From contig NZ_JAQFJG010000004.1 in NCBI RefSeq assembly GCF_030439915.1, positions 62,001-126,000 on the forward strand: a DNA stretch of 64,000 bases, written 5' to 3'. Positions within the stretch are counted from its first letter, which is position 1. Each line of letters opens with the position of its first letter. Positions 51,201 to 60,553 of the stretch are shown here, in pieces. This DNA comes from Streptococcus sp. SPS1 (lineage in GTDB: Bacteria > Bacillota > Bacilli > Lactobacillales > Streptococcaceae). The notes below the pieces were generated by a model. The model searched no databases and was not told the origin of the DNA. It saw nothing but the letters and a program-made list of their open reading frames with translations. Made by a program: the position numbers and the translations under genes.

Positions 51201-54200
51201 CTAATCAAGGCTAAGATTACAGGCATTCCAAACGGCGCAACAGTAATCTGTAAACCGATAGTAGAAGAATCGGGTAAAAAATATGTACCAGTAACAGTTA
51301 CACACGAAAATGTTTCAAAAGACATTCAAATAGAAGTGGTTCAATCTGAAGCAGCGAAATCACCATTAACAGAACCGAAAAAGGTAAAAGTAAATGATGT
51401 GAATAATCTGTCTAAGGAAGAAAAAACAGCAGTAGAAAATGCAGTTAAAGACGCAAATCCAAGCTTAAAAACAAATACTAATATTAAAGTAACTGTAGAT
51501 GAAAAAGGAAATGTTACAGTAACATATCCAGATAAATCAACAAATAAACTTGAAGCAGATAAGACTGTAGAGGCTAAAACAGAAGAAGAAAAAGTATTAG
51601 AAAAAGCTAAAAATGATGCTAAAGAAAAATTGAAAGAAGCTGCCGAAAAAGAAATTGCTGAAATCAATGGTGATGATACTTTGTCAGAAGATGAGAAAAC
51701 AACGAAACTAGGCAAGGTTCAGAGTGAAAAAGAAAAAGCAGAAAAAGCTGTTGAGGGTGCTACTACACCAGCTACAGTAACAGCCGAAACTAATAAAGGT
51801 GTTGAGGCAATCGAAAAAGTTCATACAGATATTAAGAAACTCAAAGACAAAGCTAAAGCAGAGTTAGAAAAAGCTGCTGAGAAAGAAAAAGAAGATATTA
51901 AAGCAGATAATTCTTTAAGCGATTCAGACAAAAAAGAATTAAATGACAAAGTGGATAAAGCTAAAAATGATGCAATAGACAACATCGATGCAAAGACTAC
52001 TGTCAAAGATATCGAAGGTGCTAAACAAAAAGGAGAACAAGCAATTAAAGCTGTTCATCAATCAGAGTTAGATAAGAAGAAAGCTGAAGCGAAAAAAGAA
52101 TTAGAAACAGCAGCGGAAGCCGAAAAGAAAGAAATCGAATCAGATTTGACCTTGGATCCAGATACAAAAGTTCAAAAGAAAAAAGATGTTGATAAAGTCA
52201 AAGAAACAGCAGAAAAAGCTGTTGAAGGTGCTACTACACCAGATGAAGTAACGGCTGCAACTAAAAAAGGTAAAAATGATATTGAAGCTGTTCATACAGT
52301 AGATATTGGTAAAGTTAAAGACAAAGCAAAAGCTAACCTAACAGAAGCTGCCGAAGCAGAAAAGAAAGAAATTGATGCAGATAACGGTTTAACTGAGTCA
52401 GAAAAAGTTGCTTTAAAACCAAAAGTTGACAAAGTTAAGAGAGAGCAAGAAGCCATCATCGATAGCAAAACTACAGCAGAAGATATAGCAAAGGCAACAA
52501 CAGCTGGTAAACAAGCAATTGCTGGTGTTCATACTCCAACAGATATCAAAGACAAATCTAAAAAATTAAATGCACCACAAGAAAAAGTGAAGGTAAAAGA
52601 TCTCAATCAGTTAACAAAGCCTGAGAAAGATGCTGTTAAAGCTGCTGTTAAAAACGCTAATCCAAATCTATCAGACGATGATATTACAGTTGATGACAAG
52701 GGGAATGTAACATCTCCTAAAGGTTATTTATCACCAAAGGATGTAATTGTTCCAGCATTGAATAAACCAACCACACCAGTTACAGTTACGGATCCAAATC
52801 ACTTAACGACTGACGAACAAAAAGAAGTTCAGAAAGCTGTTTCTGAAGCAAACAAAGATTCGAATTTAACTCCAGCTGATGTACATGTAGAAGCCACAGG
52901 GAATGTTACAACGGATAATAATGGAAACTTACCAGCAGGCGATGTAGTGACTCAAGCGTTGAAAAAACCTGCAAAACCAGTTGAAGTTGTTAATCCGAAA
53001 AAATTAACAGATCCTGAAAAAGAAAAAGTTAAAACAGCTATTGTAGAAGCTAATAAAGATGCTAATGGAAATCCAACGGTAACTCGAGAACAAGTAACGG
53101 TAGACGATGATGGTAGTGTTACAACACCGATTGGAAAATTGGACTCCGGAGATGTGGTGAAAGCAAAAACAGACACTACTCCTACCGACGAGAATACCGA
53201 TCCAGCCGTAACTTTAAAAGGTGAAGATCTAGTTTTTGACTTACCAGAGTTATCAGTTCAAAATGCTCTTGTAGCAGGTGTAGTTACTGTTGAAAAAGGA
53301 CAACCTTTAACTGACGAAGATATTAAAAAGCAGTTAGTTCTAACAGAAGATATGGTTGTTAATAGTATAAAAAAACCATCTACAACTGAAACTGGAAATA
53401 AAGAAGCCGAAGTTGAAATCACTTTAGCAGATGGAAGCAAAGTAACTGTAAAAGTCCCAGTTGTAGTAGTAGAATCATTAGAAAATGCTAATCCAGGCAA
53501 CAACCTTGCTGAAGCGAAAGAAGAAGCTAAAAAACATGTAGAAGAAGCGGCTAATGCTAAGAATGATGAAATCAATAAGCGTACGGATTTATCAGACGAT
53601 GAAAAGAAAGCAGCAACCGATAAAGTGAATAAAGCAAAAGATGACGCTAATACACAAATCGATAATGCTACAAGTTCTGGAACAGCTAAAGCAATTGGAG
53701 ATGCCGCTGCTGAAAACATTCAGAACTTCAATCCAGAAGCTAATAATCCTGCAGAAGATGTTAAACCAGTTGATACTTCTAAGCTAGACGAACTAGACGA
53801 AGAAAAAGCGAAAGCAATCGCAGAAATCGAACAAGCTGCTAAAGATCAAATTAATGCAATTAACAATAATAAAGGCTTAACATCATCACAAAAAGCAGAA
53901 GCGATTAAGACAATCGAAGAATTAAAAGCGAAAGCTATTGAAGATGTTCGCAAGGGAACTACAGTAGAAGAAGTTGAAAAAATCGTTGAGAAAGTGGTAG
54001 GAAAGATTAAGGCGGTTAATCCACAACCATATTCAGGATATAGTTATGGAGACGACATTCATTCATCATCTGATGCACAAGCAAATGCTGAAGCATTAGC
54101 AAATGCAAAAGAATCAGCTAAAAATGCCATTGAAAAAGCTGCCAAGGACAAGCAAGATGAAATCAAAGATGCATCGCTTTCTGATAAAGAACAAGCAGAA

Positions 54201-54542
54201 CTTTTAGCAAAAGTGGAAGCAGAAAAAGAATCAGCTCTCAAAGCGATTGAAACTGCCAAAACTGTAGAAGATGTGAAGGAAGCAGAAACGATTGGCTTGC
54301 AAGCAATTGCTAGTGTTACAGTTCCTAAGAAACCGGTGGCTCCTAATGCCACTGCACCTCAGGCAACAAGTGCACCGCAAGCAACTGCAGGAACAATGCA
54401 AGATGTTACCTACCAGTCACCTGCTGGCAAACAATTACCTAACACAGGTTCAGCATCAAGTGCAGCACTTGCTAGTCTTGGTCTAGTGGCGGCAACCAGT
54501 GGTTTTGCTTTGCTAGGAAGAAAGGCTAGACGTAGAAAATAG
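48234..54542 (+). CDS. Giant LPXTG cell-wall-anchored surface protein (GA-like, FIVAR and DUF1542-like repeats)
   Basis: 2102 residues from ATG 48234, chosen because GGAGAAAG lies at 48218-48225; the ATG at 48216 overlaps it. YSIRK-type signal FSIRKFSIGAAS (20-31), likely cleaved after VKA (49). Residues about 60-290 form a unique possible adhesin domain. About 500-800 carries several three-helix repeats resembling albumin-binding GA modules. Two FIVAR-like repeats occur at about 800-880 and 890-957. Four DUF1542-like 80-residue repeats occur at about 1120-1437 and three more at about 1755-2025. KVKVxDxNxLTxxEK-type repeats lie between. LPNTG at 2068-2072, a hydrophobic helix and the basic tail RKARRRK direct sortase anchoring. 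Confidence 0.93.
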   Translation: MKYTKAKKQSPKMWNRLEKFSIRKFSIGAASCLIGAITVLAPSSQIVKANGITTTSASGQTTVYAHGEDVQGLRGTSTSIYNVYQMEVDTSKYTKENPVITVTLTFNKPNQDGQPSVFLGGRPMYWFTVPEAVQELGGANEFTLNNKNGSKEFSNWGSWGTNSRFVQGTNATTWKKNNNTTGERLGKWPRESIDADFNKVLGLNNDRWYDNGTMPTQDIMKDLRAKSQSIYVDWEGRAAGTVTVTYTTRVKDPENTKELTIGMGVYQPSNALQHARVETIKLPVLYKLNEAFEPKVPERTAVTNPTNLTDEEVNAIKDKIWTVNQDNNSNLLTTNNAFKDNLKDGKNSIVIDKATGTATITYKDNTTDTIEGSKLVYKKPEDPKPVTPSEHLQDDTGQGIKYYTNPVEVDINNITKTDKDNALDSFLKANLTSTGYTNYKSENALSNADLKPGVNFKLTGGQKATFILHPENYISIHRQRPTETLGFIPKEDLFKQKAKPTFDLTAARNEASAVIDSLDNLYPGEKDSYKREIETKSTRAEIEAVVKKATDKATENAVELAEMKKVANDKINALGYLTKEEKEEAIKKINSATIKQGDADVDSAATADKTDTDKSREDTKARLNSIVTALESKNLQKAKEKATETINNIPDEDLSPAKKFGYTNQITTATEVGPASKGGTILNIVETAQKEAADALAKRRKEEADKVRQQYKDEIAAIPGLTEDEKTGYNNAIDSAPSVEEMESIVNFAKLAGERKKAISDIDNLQYLNNKQKQSFKDLVENSASKADIEDYVSQATQLNSKMKQLQDLATEARKIKPKDGTPAEKYTSADSTKRQAFDTALGNAESVLDKENGADETSSTVGNLFTALETAINELKPGEKVTIPVDKDVLKAEYDKGNTVKNLPAYTNEKDNTKKQAYDNALVEAKKILDKTDATQDQVNKALETLVEAKAGLNGKEAEFTLGKVDDNAVPISVEPNAGTVVSTEDQKLIKAKITGIPNGATVICKPIVEESGKKYVPVTVTHENVSKDIQIEVVQSEAAKSPLTEPKKVKVNDVNNLSKEEKTAVENAVKDANPSLKTNTNIKVTVDEKGNVTVTYPDKSTNKLEADKTVEAKTEEEKVLEKAKNDAKEKLKEAAEKEIAEINGDDTLSEDEKTTKLGKVQSEKEKAEKAVEGATTPATVTAETNKGVEAIEKVHTDIKKLKDKAKAELEKAAEKEKEDIKADNSLSDSDKKELNDKVDKAKNDAIDNIDAKTTVKDIEGAKQKGEQAIKAVHQSELDKKKAEAKKELETAAEAEKKEIESDLTLDPDTKVQKKKDVDKVKETAEKAVEGATTPDEVTAATKKGKNDIEAVHTVDIGKVKDKAKANLTEAAEAEKKEIDADNGLTESEKVALKPKVDKVKREQEAIIDSKTTAEDIAKATTAGKQAIAGVHTPTDIKDKSKKLNAPQEKVKVKDLNQLTKPEKDAVKAAVKNANPNLSDDDITVDDKGNVTSPKGYLSPKDVIVPALNKPTTPVTVTDPNHLTTDEQKEVQKAVSEANKDSNLTPADVHVEATGNVTTDNNGNLPAGDVVTQALKKPAKPVEVVNPKKLTDPEKEKVKTAIVEANKDANGNPTVTREQVTVDDDGSVTTPIGKLDSGDVVKAKTDTTPTDENTDPAVTLKGEDLVFDLPELSVQNALVAGVVTVEKGQPLTDEDIKKQLVLTEDMVVNSIKKPSTTETGNKEAEVEITLADGSKVTVKVPVVVVESLENANPGNNLAEAKEEAKKHVEEAANAKNDEINKRTDLSDDEKKAATDKVNKAKDDANTQIDNATSSGTAKAIGDAAAENIQNFNPEANNPAEDVKPVDTSKLDELDEEKAKAIAEIEQAAKDQINAINNNKGLTSSQKAEAIKTIEELKAKAIEDVRKGTTVEEVEKIVEKVVGKIKAVNPQPYSGYSYGDDIHSSSDAQANAEALANAKESAKNAIEKAAKDKQDEIKDASLSDKEQAELLAKVEAEKESALKAIETAKTVEDVKEAETIGLQAIASVTVPKKPVAPNATAPQATSAPQATAGTMQDVTYQSPAGKQLPNTGSASSAALASLGLVAATSGFALLGRKARRRK

Positions 54543-54559
54543 GACAGCTAGAAAATTCT

Positions 54560-54769
54560 ATTCTCTACTTAAAGTGAGATTATAAGGGGGATTTGGAGAA
54601 GTCATCAATCCTAGTGATGGGTGAGAGAAGTGAGAACCCAAGATAATCACACACTTTAGCTGAATAGGGATATTCTATCAATGTAACCAGTCTCTTCTGT
54701 CTCTAACTGTGGAATAGGAGATGGGCAATATCGGATAGAAAAGCTAGCAAAATAGCTCTCTATGGAAGA
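54560..54769 (+). other. Unassigned 3' flank of the surface gene, possible structured RNA
   Basis: About 210 bases without a supported ORF. GTGAGATTAT (about 54573) can pair with ATAATCAC (about 54642) with a bulge, and GGGT/ACCC lie inside. G-rich bulges suggest structure, but no known riboswitch, T-box, tmRNA or RNase P motif is recognised. Confidence 0.35.
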
Positions 54770-54810
54770 GAGGAGGGAAACCGAAAAATTGGGTGCCCCT
54801 CCTCTTTTTT
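54770..54810 (+). terminator. Terminator upstream of tatD
   Basis: GAGGAGGG (54770-54777) pairs with CCCTCCTC (54797-54804), followed by six T that run into the tatD -10. Confidence 0.85.
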
Positions 54811-54818
54811 GGTATAAT
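54810..54818 (+). promoter_or_regulatory. Extended -10 of the tatD operon
   Basis: TGGTATAAT at the end of the upstream terminator T run. Confidence 0.7.
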
Positions 54819-54845
54819 AGAAGATAGAAAACGAGGTTAGAAGAG

Positions 54846-55619
54846 ATGATTTTTGATACACATACACACTTGAATGTAGAAGAATTTGCGGGTCGTGAGG
54901 CAGAAGAAATTGCCTTGGCTGCTGAGATGGGTGTGACACAGATGAATATTGTTGGTTTTGATCAACCGACGATTGAGCGTGCTTTGGAGCTGGTAGATGA
55001 GTATGACCAACTCTACGCAACTATTGGTTGGCATCCGACAGAAGCAGGGACTTACACAGAGGAAATTGAAGACTACTTGCTTGATAAGCTCAAGCATCCT
55101 AAGGTGGTTGCCTTGGGTGAGATTGGTTTGGATTATCATTGGATGACAGCGCCCAAAGAGGTGCAGGAGCAGGTTTTTCGCCGTCAGATTCAGCTATCTA
55201 AGGACTTGGATTTGCCTTTTGTTGTCCATACTCGTGATGCGCTGGAAGACACCTATGAGATTATCAAAAGTGAGGGCGTTGGTCCTCGTGGTGGGATTAT
55301 GCACTCATTTTCAGGGACGCTTGAGTGGGCAGAGAAGTTTGTCGCGCTTGGCATGACTATTTCCTTCTCAGGAGTGGTGACTTTTAAGAAGGCAACTGAC
55401 ATCCAAGAAGCAGCTAAAGAGTTACCTTTGGACAAGATGTTGGTGGAAACAGATGCTCCCTACTTAGCACCTGTACCCAAGCGTGGTCGTGAAAATAAAA
55501 CAGCCTACACTCGCTATGTAGTGGACTTTATCGCCGACTTGCGTGGGATGACGGCAGAAGAGCTAGCGGCAGCAACGACTGCAAATGCAGAGCGTATTTT
55601 TGGATTGGACAGCAAGTAA
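54846..55619 (+). CDS. TatD-family metal-dependent hydrolase
   Basis: 257 residues, TIM-barrel amidohydrolase fold. Metal ligands HTHLN at the N-terminus, GEIGLDYHW, FVVHTRDA, MHSFSG and the VETDAPYLAP motif near the end. The TatD/YcfH/YabD group are 3'-5' DNA/RNA exonucleases or D-tyrosyl-tRNA-editing-like nucleases. Its place in the operon just before rnmV and rsmA is the common Firmicutes arrangement (yabD-rnmV-ksgA). It overlaps rnmV by one base. Confidence 0.94.
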   Translation: MIFDTHTHLNVEEFAGREAEEIALAAEMGVTQMNIVGFDQPTIERALELVDEYDQLYATIGWHPTEAGTYTEEIEDYLLDKLKHPKVVALGEIGLDYHWMTAPKEVQEQVFRRQIQLSKDLDLPFVVHTRDALEDTYEIIKSEGVGPRGGIMHSFSGTLEWAEKFVALGMTISFSGVVTFKKATDIQEAAKELPLDKMLVETDAPYLAPVPKRGRENKTAYTRYVVDFIADLRGMTAEELAAATTANAERIFGLDSK

Positions 55620-56185
55620 TGAAAGAGAAAATTTCCCAAGTTATCGTGGTTGAAGGTCGCGATGATACGGCCAATCTTAAACGTTATTTCGATGTAGAGA
55701 CCTATGAGACACGAGGTTCTGCTATCAATGACCAGGATCTAGAGCGGATTCAGCGCCTGCACCAACGTCATGGAGTCATTGTCTTTACAGACCCAGATTT
55801 TAATGGGGAGCGGATTCGTCGTATGATTATGACGGCCATTCCAACAGTTCAGCATGCCTTCCTCAAACGAGATGAAGCTGTCCCTAAGTCCAAAACTAAG
55901 GGGCGTTCTCTGGGAATTGAGCATGCCAGCTATGAAGATTTGAAAATGGCTCTAGCTCAGGTGACAGAACAATTTGAACATGAGAGTCAGTTTGACATCA
56001 GTCGTAGCGACTTGATTCGCCTTGGTTTTCTAGCAGGGGCAGACAGCCGTAAGCGACGAGAATATCTAGGAGAGACTCTCCGAATCGGCTATTCCAACGG
56101 CAAGCAACTCCTCAAACGCTTAGAGTTGTTTGGGGTTACCTTGGCAGAAGTGGAAGAAGCTATGAAATCTTATGAGAATAGTTAA
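55619..56185 (+). CDS. rnmV: Ribonuclease M5
   Basis: 188 residues with a TOPRIM domain: VIVVEGRDDTANLKRYF (catalytic Glu), then VIVFTDPDFNGERIRR (DxD) and KSKTKGRSLGIEHASYEDL. It matures the ends of 5S rRNA. Start ATG 55619 overlaps the tatD stop codon, so translation is coupled. The C-terminal RNA-binding part (ADSRKRREYLGETLRIGYSNGKQLLKRL, split) is complete. Confidence 0.95.
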   Translation: MKEKISQVIVVEGRDDTANLKRYFDVETYETRGSAINDQDLERIQRLHQRHGVIVFTDPDFNGERIRRMIMTAIPTVQHAFLKRDEAVPKSKTKGRSLGIEHASYEDLKMALAQVTEQFEHESQFDISRSDLIRLGFLAGADSRKRREYLGETLRIGYSNGKQLLKRLELFGVTLAEVEEAMKSYENS

Positions 56186-56250
56186 GTAGCCCCCAAAATA
56201 CAAGGGGAATGTGTTACAATAGTAGTAACAGATAATAGAAAAGAGAATAG

Positions 56251-57123
56251 ATGAGAATTGCAGATTATAGTGTGACCAAGGCAGTGCTGGAGCGTCACGG
56301 TTTTACCTTTAAAAAGTCCTTCGGGCAAAATTTCTTGACGGATACCAATATCCTTCAAAAAATCGTGGATACGGCTGAGATTGATGACCAGGTTAATGTT
56401 ATCGAAATCGGGCCAGGGATTGGTGCCTTGACGGAGTTTTTGGCTGAGAGTGCAGCAGAGGTCATGGCCTTTGAGATTGACCACCGTTTGGTGCCGATTT
56501 TGGCAGATACCTTGCGTGATTTTGATAATGTGACCGTGGTCAACGAGGACATTCTTAAAGTTGATTTGGCGCAACATATCCAGAATTTTGAAAATCCTGA
56601 CCTGCCAATCAAGGTAGTAGCTAACTTGCCTTATTACATCACGACGCCTATTCTCATGCACTTGATCGAGAGTGGGATTCCTTTTAGTGAGTTTGTGGTC
56701 ATGATGCAAAAAGAGGTAGCTGACCGCATTTCCGCTCAACCAAATACCAAGGCATATGGCAGTTTGTCAATCGCTGTGCAGTATTACATGACTGCCAAGG
56801 TTGCCTTCATCGTGCCTCGTACGGTATTTGTGCCAGCGCCAAACGTGGACTCTGCTATTTTAAAAATGGTGCGTCGTCCAGAACCAGCCGTAGCAGTAGA
56901 AGATGAGAACTTCTTCTTTAAGGTTTCCAAGGCTAGTTTTACCCATCGCCGCAAGACCTTGTGGAATAACTTGACAGGTTACTTTGGCAAGACTGAGGAA
57001 GTCAAGGATAAGCTGACCAAGGCCTTGGACCAAGCAGGTTTGTCACCAAGTGTACGTGGGGAAGCTCTCAGCTTGGCAGAGTTTGCTAGCCTAGCAGACG
57101 CACTTAAAGGGCAAGGACTCTAA
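56251..57123 (+). CDS. rsmA: 16S rRNA (A1518/A1519) dimethyltransferase RsmA/KsgA
   Basis: 290 residues. SAM-binding [13 protein letters not shown] and [16 protein letters not shown], then FEIDHRLV and the NLPY catalytic motif ([14 protein letters not shown]) that flips adenine. It dimethylates two adjacent adenines in helix 45; loss gives kasugamycin resistance. A TGTTACAAT extended -10 (56212-56220) lies upstream, so it may have its own promoter. Confidence 0.96.
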   Translation: MRIADYSVTKAVLERHGFTFKKSFGQNFLTDTNILQKIVDTAEIDDQVNVIEIGPGIGALTEFLAESAAEVMAFEIDHRLVPILADTLRDFDNVTVVNEDILKVDLAQHIQNFENPDLPIKVVANLPYYITTPILMHLIESGIPFSEFVVMMQKEVADRISAQPNTKAYGSLSIAVQYYMTAKVAFIVPRTVFVPAPNVDSAILKMVRRPEPAVAVEDENFFFKVSKASFTHRRKTLWNNLTGYFGKTEEVKDKLTKALDQAGLSPSVRGEALSLAEFASLADALKGQGL

Positions 57124-57124
57124 G

Positions 57125-58003
57125 ATGCAGGGACAAATCATTAAAGCCTTGGCAGGCTTCTACTATGTAGAGAGTGATGGCCAGGTCTATCAGACACGAG
57201 CGCGTGGAAATTTCCGTAAAAAAGGTCATACCCCTTACGTTGGGGATTGGGTCGACTTTTCTGCCGAGGAAAATTCAGAAGGCTATATCCTCAAAATTCA
57301 TGAACGTAAAAACAGTCTAGTCCGTCCGCCTATTGTCAATATTGACCAAGCAGTGGTGATCATGTCTGTCAAGGAACCTGATTTTAATAGCAATTTACTG
57401 GATCGCTTCTTGATTCTTTTGGAACACAAGGACATCCATCCCATCGTTTATATTTCTAAAATGGACTTGTTGGAAGACGGGGGAGAACTGGATTTTTATG
57501 AACAGACTTATGGTGACATCGGCTATGACTTTGTGACCAGTAAAGAGGAACTCCTGCCTTTGTTAACAGGCAAGGTTACAGTCTTTATGGGGCAGACAGG
57601 TGTTGGAAAATCAACCCTTCTCAATAAAATCGCACCGGCCCTCAATCTTGAAACAGGAGAAATCTCAGACAGTCTGGGACGCGGGCGCCATACCACTCGA
57701 GCTGTTAGTTTTTACAACCTTAATGGGGGTAAAATCGCAGATACACCAGGTTTTTCATCTCTGGATTATGAAGTGTCAACAGCAGAAGATCTCAATCAGG
57801 CCTTTCCAGAGATTGACAGTGTCAGCCGAGACTGTAAGTTTCGTACTTGTACCCATACCCACGAGCCGTCCTGTGCAGTAAAGCCGGCAGTAGAAGAGGG
57901 CGCCATTACAACCTTCCGTTTTGACAACTATCTGCAATTTCTCAGTGAAATTGAAAATCGCAGAGAAACCTATAAAAAAGTCAGCAAAAAAATTCCAAAA
58001 TAA
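57125..58003 (+). CDS. rsgA: Ribosome small-subunit GTPase RsgA
   Basis: 292 residues: OB-fold N-terminus, circularly permuted GTPase with G4 ISKMD before G1 GQTGVGKST, then G3 DTPGF, and a C-terminal zinc knuckle (CKFRTC, then HTHEPSC). It releases RbfA and checks 30S maturation, fitting its position beside rsmA. It begins one base after the rsmA stop codon. Confidence 0.96.
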   Translation: MQGQIIKALAGFYYVESDGQVYQTRARGNFRKKGHTPYVGDWVDFSAEENSEGYILKIHERKNSLVRPPIVNIDQAVVIMSVKEPDFNSNLLDRFLILLEHKDIHPIVYISKMDLLEDGGELDFYEQTYGDIGYDFVTSKEELLPLLTGKVTVFMGQTGVGKSTLLNKIAPALNLETGEISDSLGRGRHTTRAVSFYNLNGGKIADTPGFSSLDYEVSTAEDLNQAFPEIDSVSRDCKFRTCTHTHEPSCAVKPAVEEGAITTFRFDNYLQFLSEIENRRETYKKVSKKIPK

Positions 58004-58013
58004 GGAGAAACCT

Positions 58014-58670
58014 ATGTCTCAATACAAGATTGCTCCGTCAATTCTGGCAGCAGATTATGCCAACTTTGAACGTGAAATCAAACGCCTAGAAGCAACTGGG
58101 GCAGAGTATGCCCATATCGATATCATGGATGGTCACTTTGTACCACAAATCAGTTTTGGTGCAGGTGTGGTCGAAGCTCTTCGCCCTCATAGCAAGATGG
58201 TTTTCGATTGCCACTTGATGGTAGCTAATCCAGAGCATCATTTAGAAGACTTTGCACGTGCAGGTGCCGATATCATCAGCATCCATGTGGAAGCAACGCC
58301 CCATATTCATGGTGCCCTCCAAAAAATTCGTTCACTCGGAGTTAAGCCTTCAGTCGTTATCAATCCTGGTACGCCTGTTGAGGCGATTAAGCACGTGCTT
58401 CACCTAGTTGACCAAGTTTTAGTTATGACAGTTAACCCTGGCTTCGGTGGACAAGCCTTTCTGCCAGAAACCATGGATAAGGTCCGTGAGTTGGTTGCCC
58501 TTCGTCAGGAAAAAGGCTTGAACTTTGAAATCGAAGTCGATGGCGGGATTGATGACCAAACTATTGCCCAAGCCAAAGAAGCTGGTGCGACCGTTTTTGT
58601 AGCAGGTTCCTATGTCTTTAAGGGAGATGTCAATGAGCGAGTACAAACTCTCAGAAAACAACTGGACTAG
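58014..58670 (+). CDS. rpe: Ribulose-phosphate 3-epimerase
   Basis: 218 residues, TIM-barrel pentose-phosphate enzyme converting ribulose-5-P and xylulose-5-P. SQYKIAPSILAADYANF at the start, HIDIMDGHFVPQISFG with metal ligands, MTVNPGFGGQAF and EVDGGIDDQT. ATG 58014 follows AAGGAGAAA. It overlaps thiN by 38 bases. Confidence 0.96.
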   Translation: MSQYKIAPSILAADYANFEREIKRLEATGAEYAHIDIMDGHFVPQISFGAGVVEALRPHSKMVFDCHLMVANPEHHLEDFARAGADIISIHVEATPHIHGALQKIRSLGVKPSVVINPGTPVEAIKHVLHLVDQVLVMTVNPGFGGQAFLPETMDKVRELVALRQEKGLNFEIEVDGGIDDQTIAQAKEAGATVFVAGSYVFKGDVNERVQTLRKQLD

Positions 58671-59295
58671 GGTTGCCGTTTTTGCAGGTGGAGACCGTGG
58701 TCATTATCGGACGGACTTTGATGGTTTTGTTGGTGTGGATCGAGGCTCGCTCTGGGTTTTGGAAGAAGATTTGCCTCTTACTCTAGCAGTTGGAGATTTT
58801 GATTCTGTCACTGCAGAAGAGCGACAGGTGATTCAAAAACGTGCTCAGCATTTTGTCCAAGCCCGACCAGAAAAGGATGATACCGATTTGGAATTGGCTC
58901 TCTTGACTATCTTTGAGAAAAATCCTCAGGCTCAGGTCACTATTTTCGGTGCTTTGGGTGGCCGTATTGATCACATGTTGGCTAATGTCTTTTTGCCTAG
59001 TAATCCCAAATTAGCACCCTATATGCGCCAGATAGCGATTGAGGATGGGCAAAACTTGATTGCCTATTGTCCAGAAGGGACCAGTCAGCTTGAACCCCGT
59101 TCAGACTATGACTATCTAGCCTTTATGCCAGTTTGGGATAGCCAGCTGACCATTCTCGGAGCCAAGTATGAGTTGACAGAGGAAAATTTTTTCTTTAAAA
59201 AAGTGTACGCTTCTAACGAATATATAGATAGGGAAGTGTCGGTGACTTGCCCAGATGGCTATGTGGTTGTGCTGCATAGTAAGGACAGGAGGTAG
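58633..59295 (+). CDS. thiN: Thiamine pyrophosphokinase
   Basis: 220 residues. It converts thiamine to thiamine pyrophosphate with ATP. VAVFAGGDRGHYRTDFDGFVGVDRGS, then LAVGDFDSVTAEE, RPEKDDTDLELALL and GALGGRIDHMLANVF are the diphosphokinase motifs. ATG 58633 is chosen because GGGAG precedes it inside rpe. It precedes rmuC by one base. Confidence 0.95.
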   Translation: MSEYKLSENNWTRVAVFAGGDRGHYRTDFDGFVGVDRGSLWVLEEDLPLTLAVGDFDSVTAEERQVIQKRAQHFVQARPEKDDTDLELALLTIFEKNPQAQVTIFGALGGRIDHMLANVFLPSNPKLAPYMRQIAIEDGQNLIAYCPEGTSQLEPRSDYDYLAFMPVWDSQLTILGAKYELTEENFFFKKVYASNEYIDREVSVTCPDGYVVVLHSKDRR

Positions 59296-59296
59296 G

Positions 59297-60553
59297 ATGG
59301 AAAGTTTACTTGTTCTATTATTGATTGCCAACCTAGCTGGACTCTTTTTGATTTGGCAAAGGCAGGATAAGCAGGAAAAACATCTAGCCAAGAGCTTGGA
59401 GGATCAGGCAGATCATTTGTCAGACCAGTTGGATTATCGCTTTGAACAAGCCAGACAAGCCAGCCAGTTAGATCAAAAAGATTTGGAAGTGGCTGTCAGC
59501 GACCGTTTGCAAGAAGTGCGAATCGAGTTGCACCAAGGCTTAACTCAAGTTCGTCAAGAAATGACAGATAATCTCCTCCAAACCAGAGATAAGACCGACC
59601 AACGTCTCCAAGCCTTGCAGGAATCAAATGAGCAACGTTTGGAACAAATGCGCCAGACAGTCGAGGAAAAGTTGGAAAAGACCTTGCAGACGCGCTTGCA
59701 GGCTTCCTTTGAGACAGTTTCCAAGCAACTGGAGTCTGTCAATCGTGGCCTTGGAGAAATGCAGACAGTTGCCCGTGATGTCGGCGCCCTCAACAAGGTT
59801 CTCTCTGGAACCAAAACGCGAGGGATTCTGGGAGAATTGCAACTGGGGCAAATTATTGAAGACATCATGACACCTGCCCAGTACGAACGAGAATACGCAA
59901 CGGTTGAAAACTCTAGTGAGCGAGTGGAGTATGCCATCAAGTTACCCGGACAAGGCGACCAAGAATACGTCTATCTGCCAATTGACTCTAAGTTTCCACT
60001 GGCAGATTATTACCGCTTGGAAGAAGCCTATGATACAGGTGACAAGGATGAGATTGAACGCTGTCGTAAGTCACTCCTAGCAAGCGTCAAGCGCTTTGCC
60101 AAGGATATCAAGAGCAAGTACATAGCACCGCCTCGGACAACCAATTTTGGAATCTTGTTTGTTCCGACAGAAGGTCTCTACTCAGAAATCGTCCGCAATC
60201 CGGTCTTCTTTGATGATTTGAGGCGGGAGGAGCAGATTATCGTTGCAGGACCAAGTACTCTGTCAGCCCTGCTCAACTCCCTATCGGTTGGCTTCAAGAC
60301 TCTTAATATCCAAAAGAGTGCCGATCATATCAGCAAAACGCTTGCCAGCGTCAAGACTGAGTTTGGCAAGTTTGGTGGTATTCTGGTCAAGGCACAAAAG
60401 CATCTCCAACATGCAACTGGCAATATAGATGAATTATTAAACCGTCGCACTACAGCTATCGAGCGGACGCTCCGTCACATTGAGTTATCAGAAGGTGAGC
60501 CTGCGCTTGATCTACTCCATTTCCAAGAAAATGAGGAAGAATATGAAGATTAG
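59297..60553 (+). CDS. rmuC: DNA recombination protein RmuC
   Basis: 418 residues: N-terminal TM helix (LLVLLLIANLAGLFLIW), long coiled coil about 30-150 (QADHLSDQLDYRFEQARQAS and onward, rich in Gln/Glu/Leu), then the RmuC nuclease-like domain (ILGELQLGQIIEDIMTPAQYE; YLPIDSKFPLADYYRLE; ILFVPTEGLYSEIV). It limits inversions at short inverted repeats. Start ATG 59297 follows ACAGGAGG. It overlaps yhaM by 11 bases. Confidence 0.94.
   Translation: MESLLVLLLIANLAGLFLIWQRQDKQEKHLAKSLEDQADHLSDQLDYRFEQARQASQLDQKDLEVAVSDRLQEVRIELHQGLTQVRQEMTDNLLQTRDKTDQRLQALQESNEQRLEQMRQTVEEKLEKTLQTRLQASFETVSKQLESVNRGLGEMQTVARDVGALNKVLSGTKTRGILGELQLGQIIEDIMTPAQYEREYATVENSSERVEYAIKLPGQGDQEYVYLPIDSKFPLADYYRLEEAYDTGDKDEIERCRKSLLASVKRFAKDIKSKYIAPPRTTNFGILFVPTEGLYSEIVRNPVFFDDLRREEQIIVAGPSTLSALLNSLSVGFKTLNIQKSADHISKTLASVKTEFGKFGGILVKAQKHLQHATGNIDELLNRRTTAIERTLRHIELSEGEPALDLLHFQENEEEYED

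Noticed and set aside
48632..54352. Many long minus-strand open frames within the surface-protein gene
   Set aside because: Shadows of the biased Lys/Glu/Ala repeat codons; no SD or recognisable products.
54560..54810. T-box, tmRNA or RNase P RNA before tatD
   Set aside because: None of the conserved cores of these RNAs is found; left as an unassigned region.
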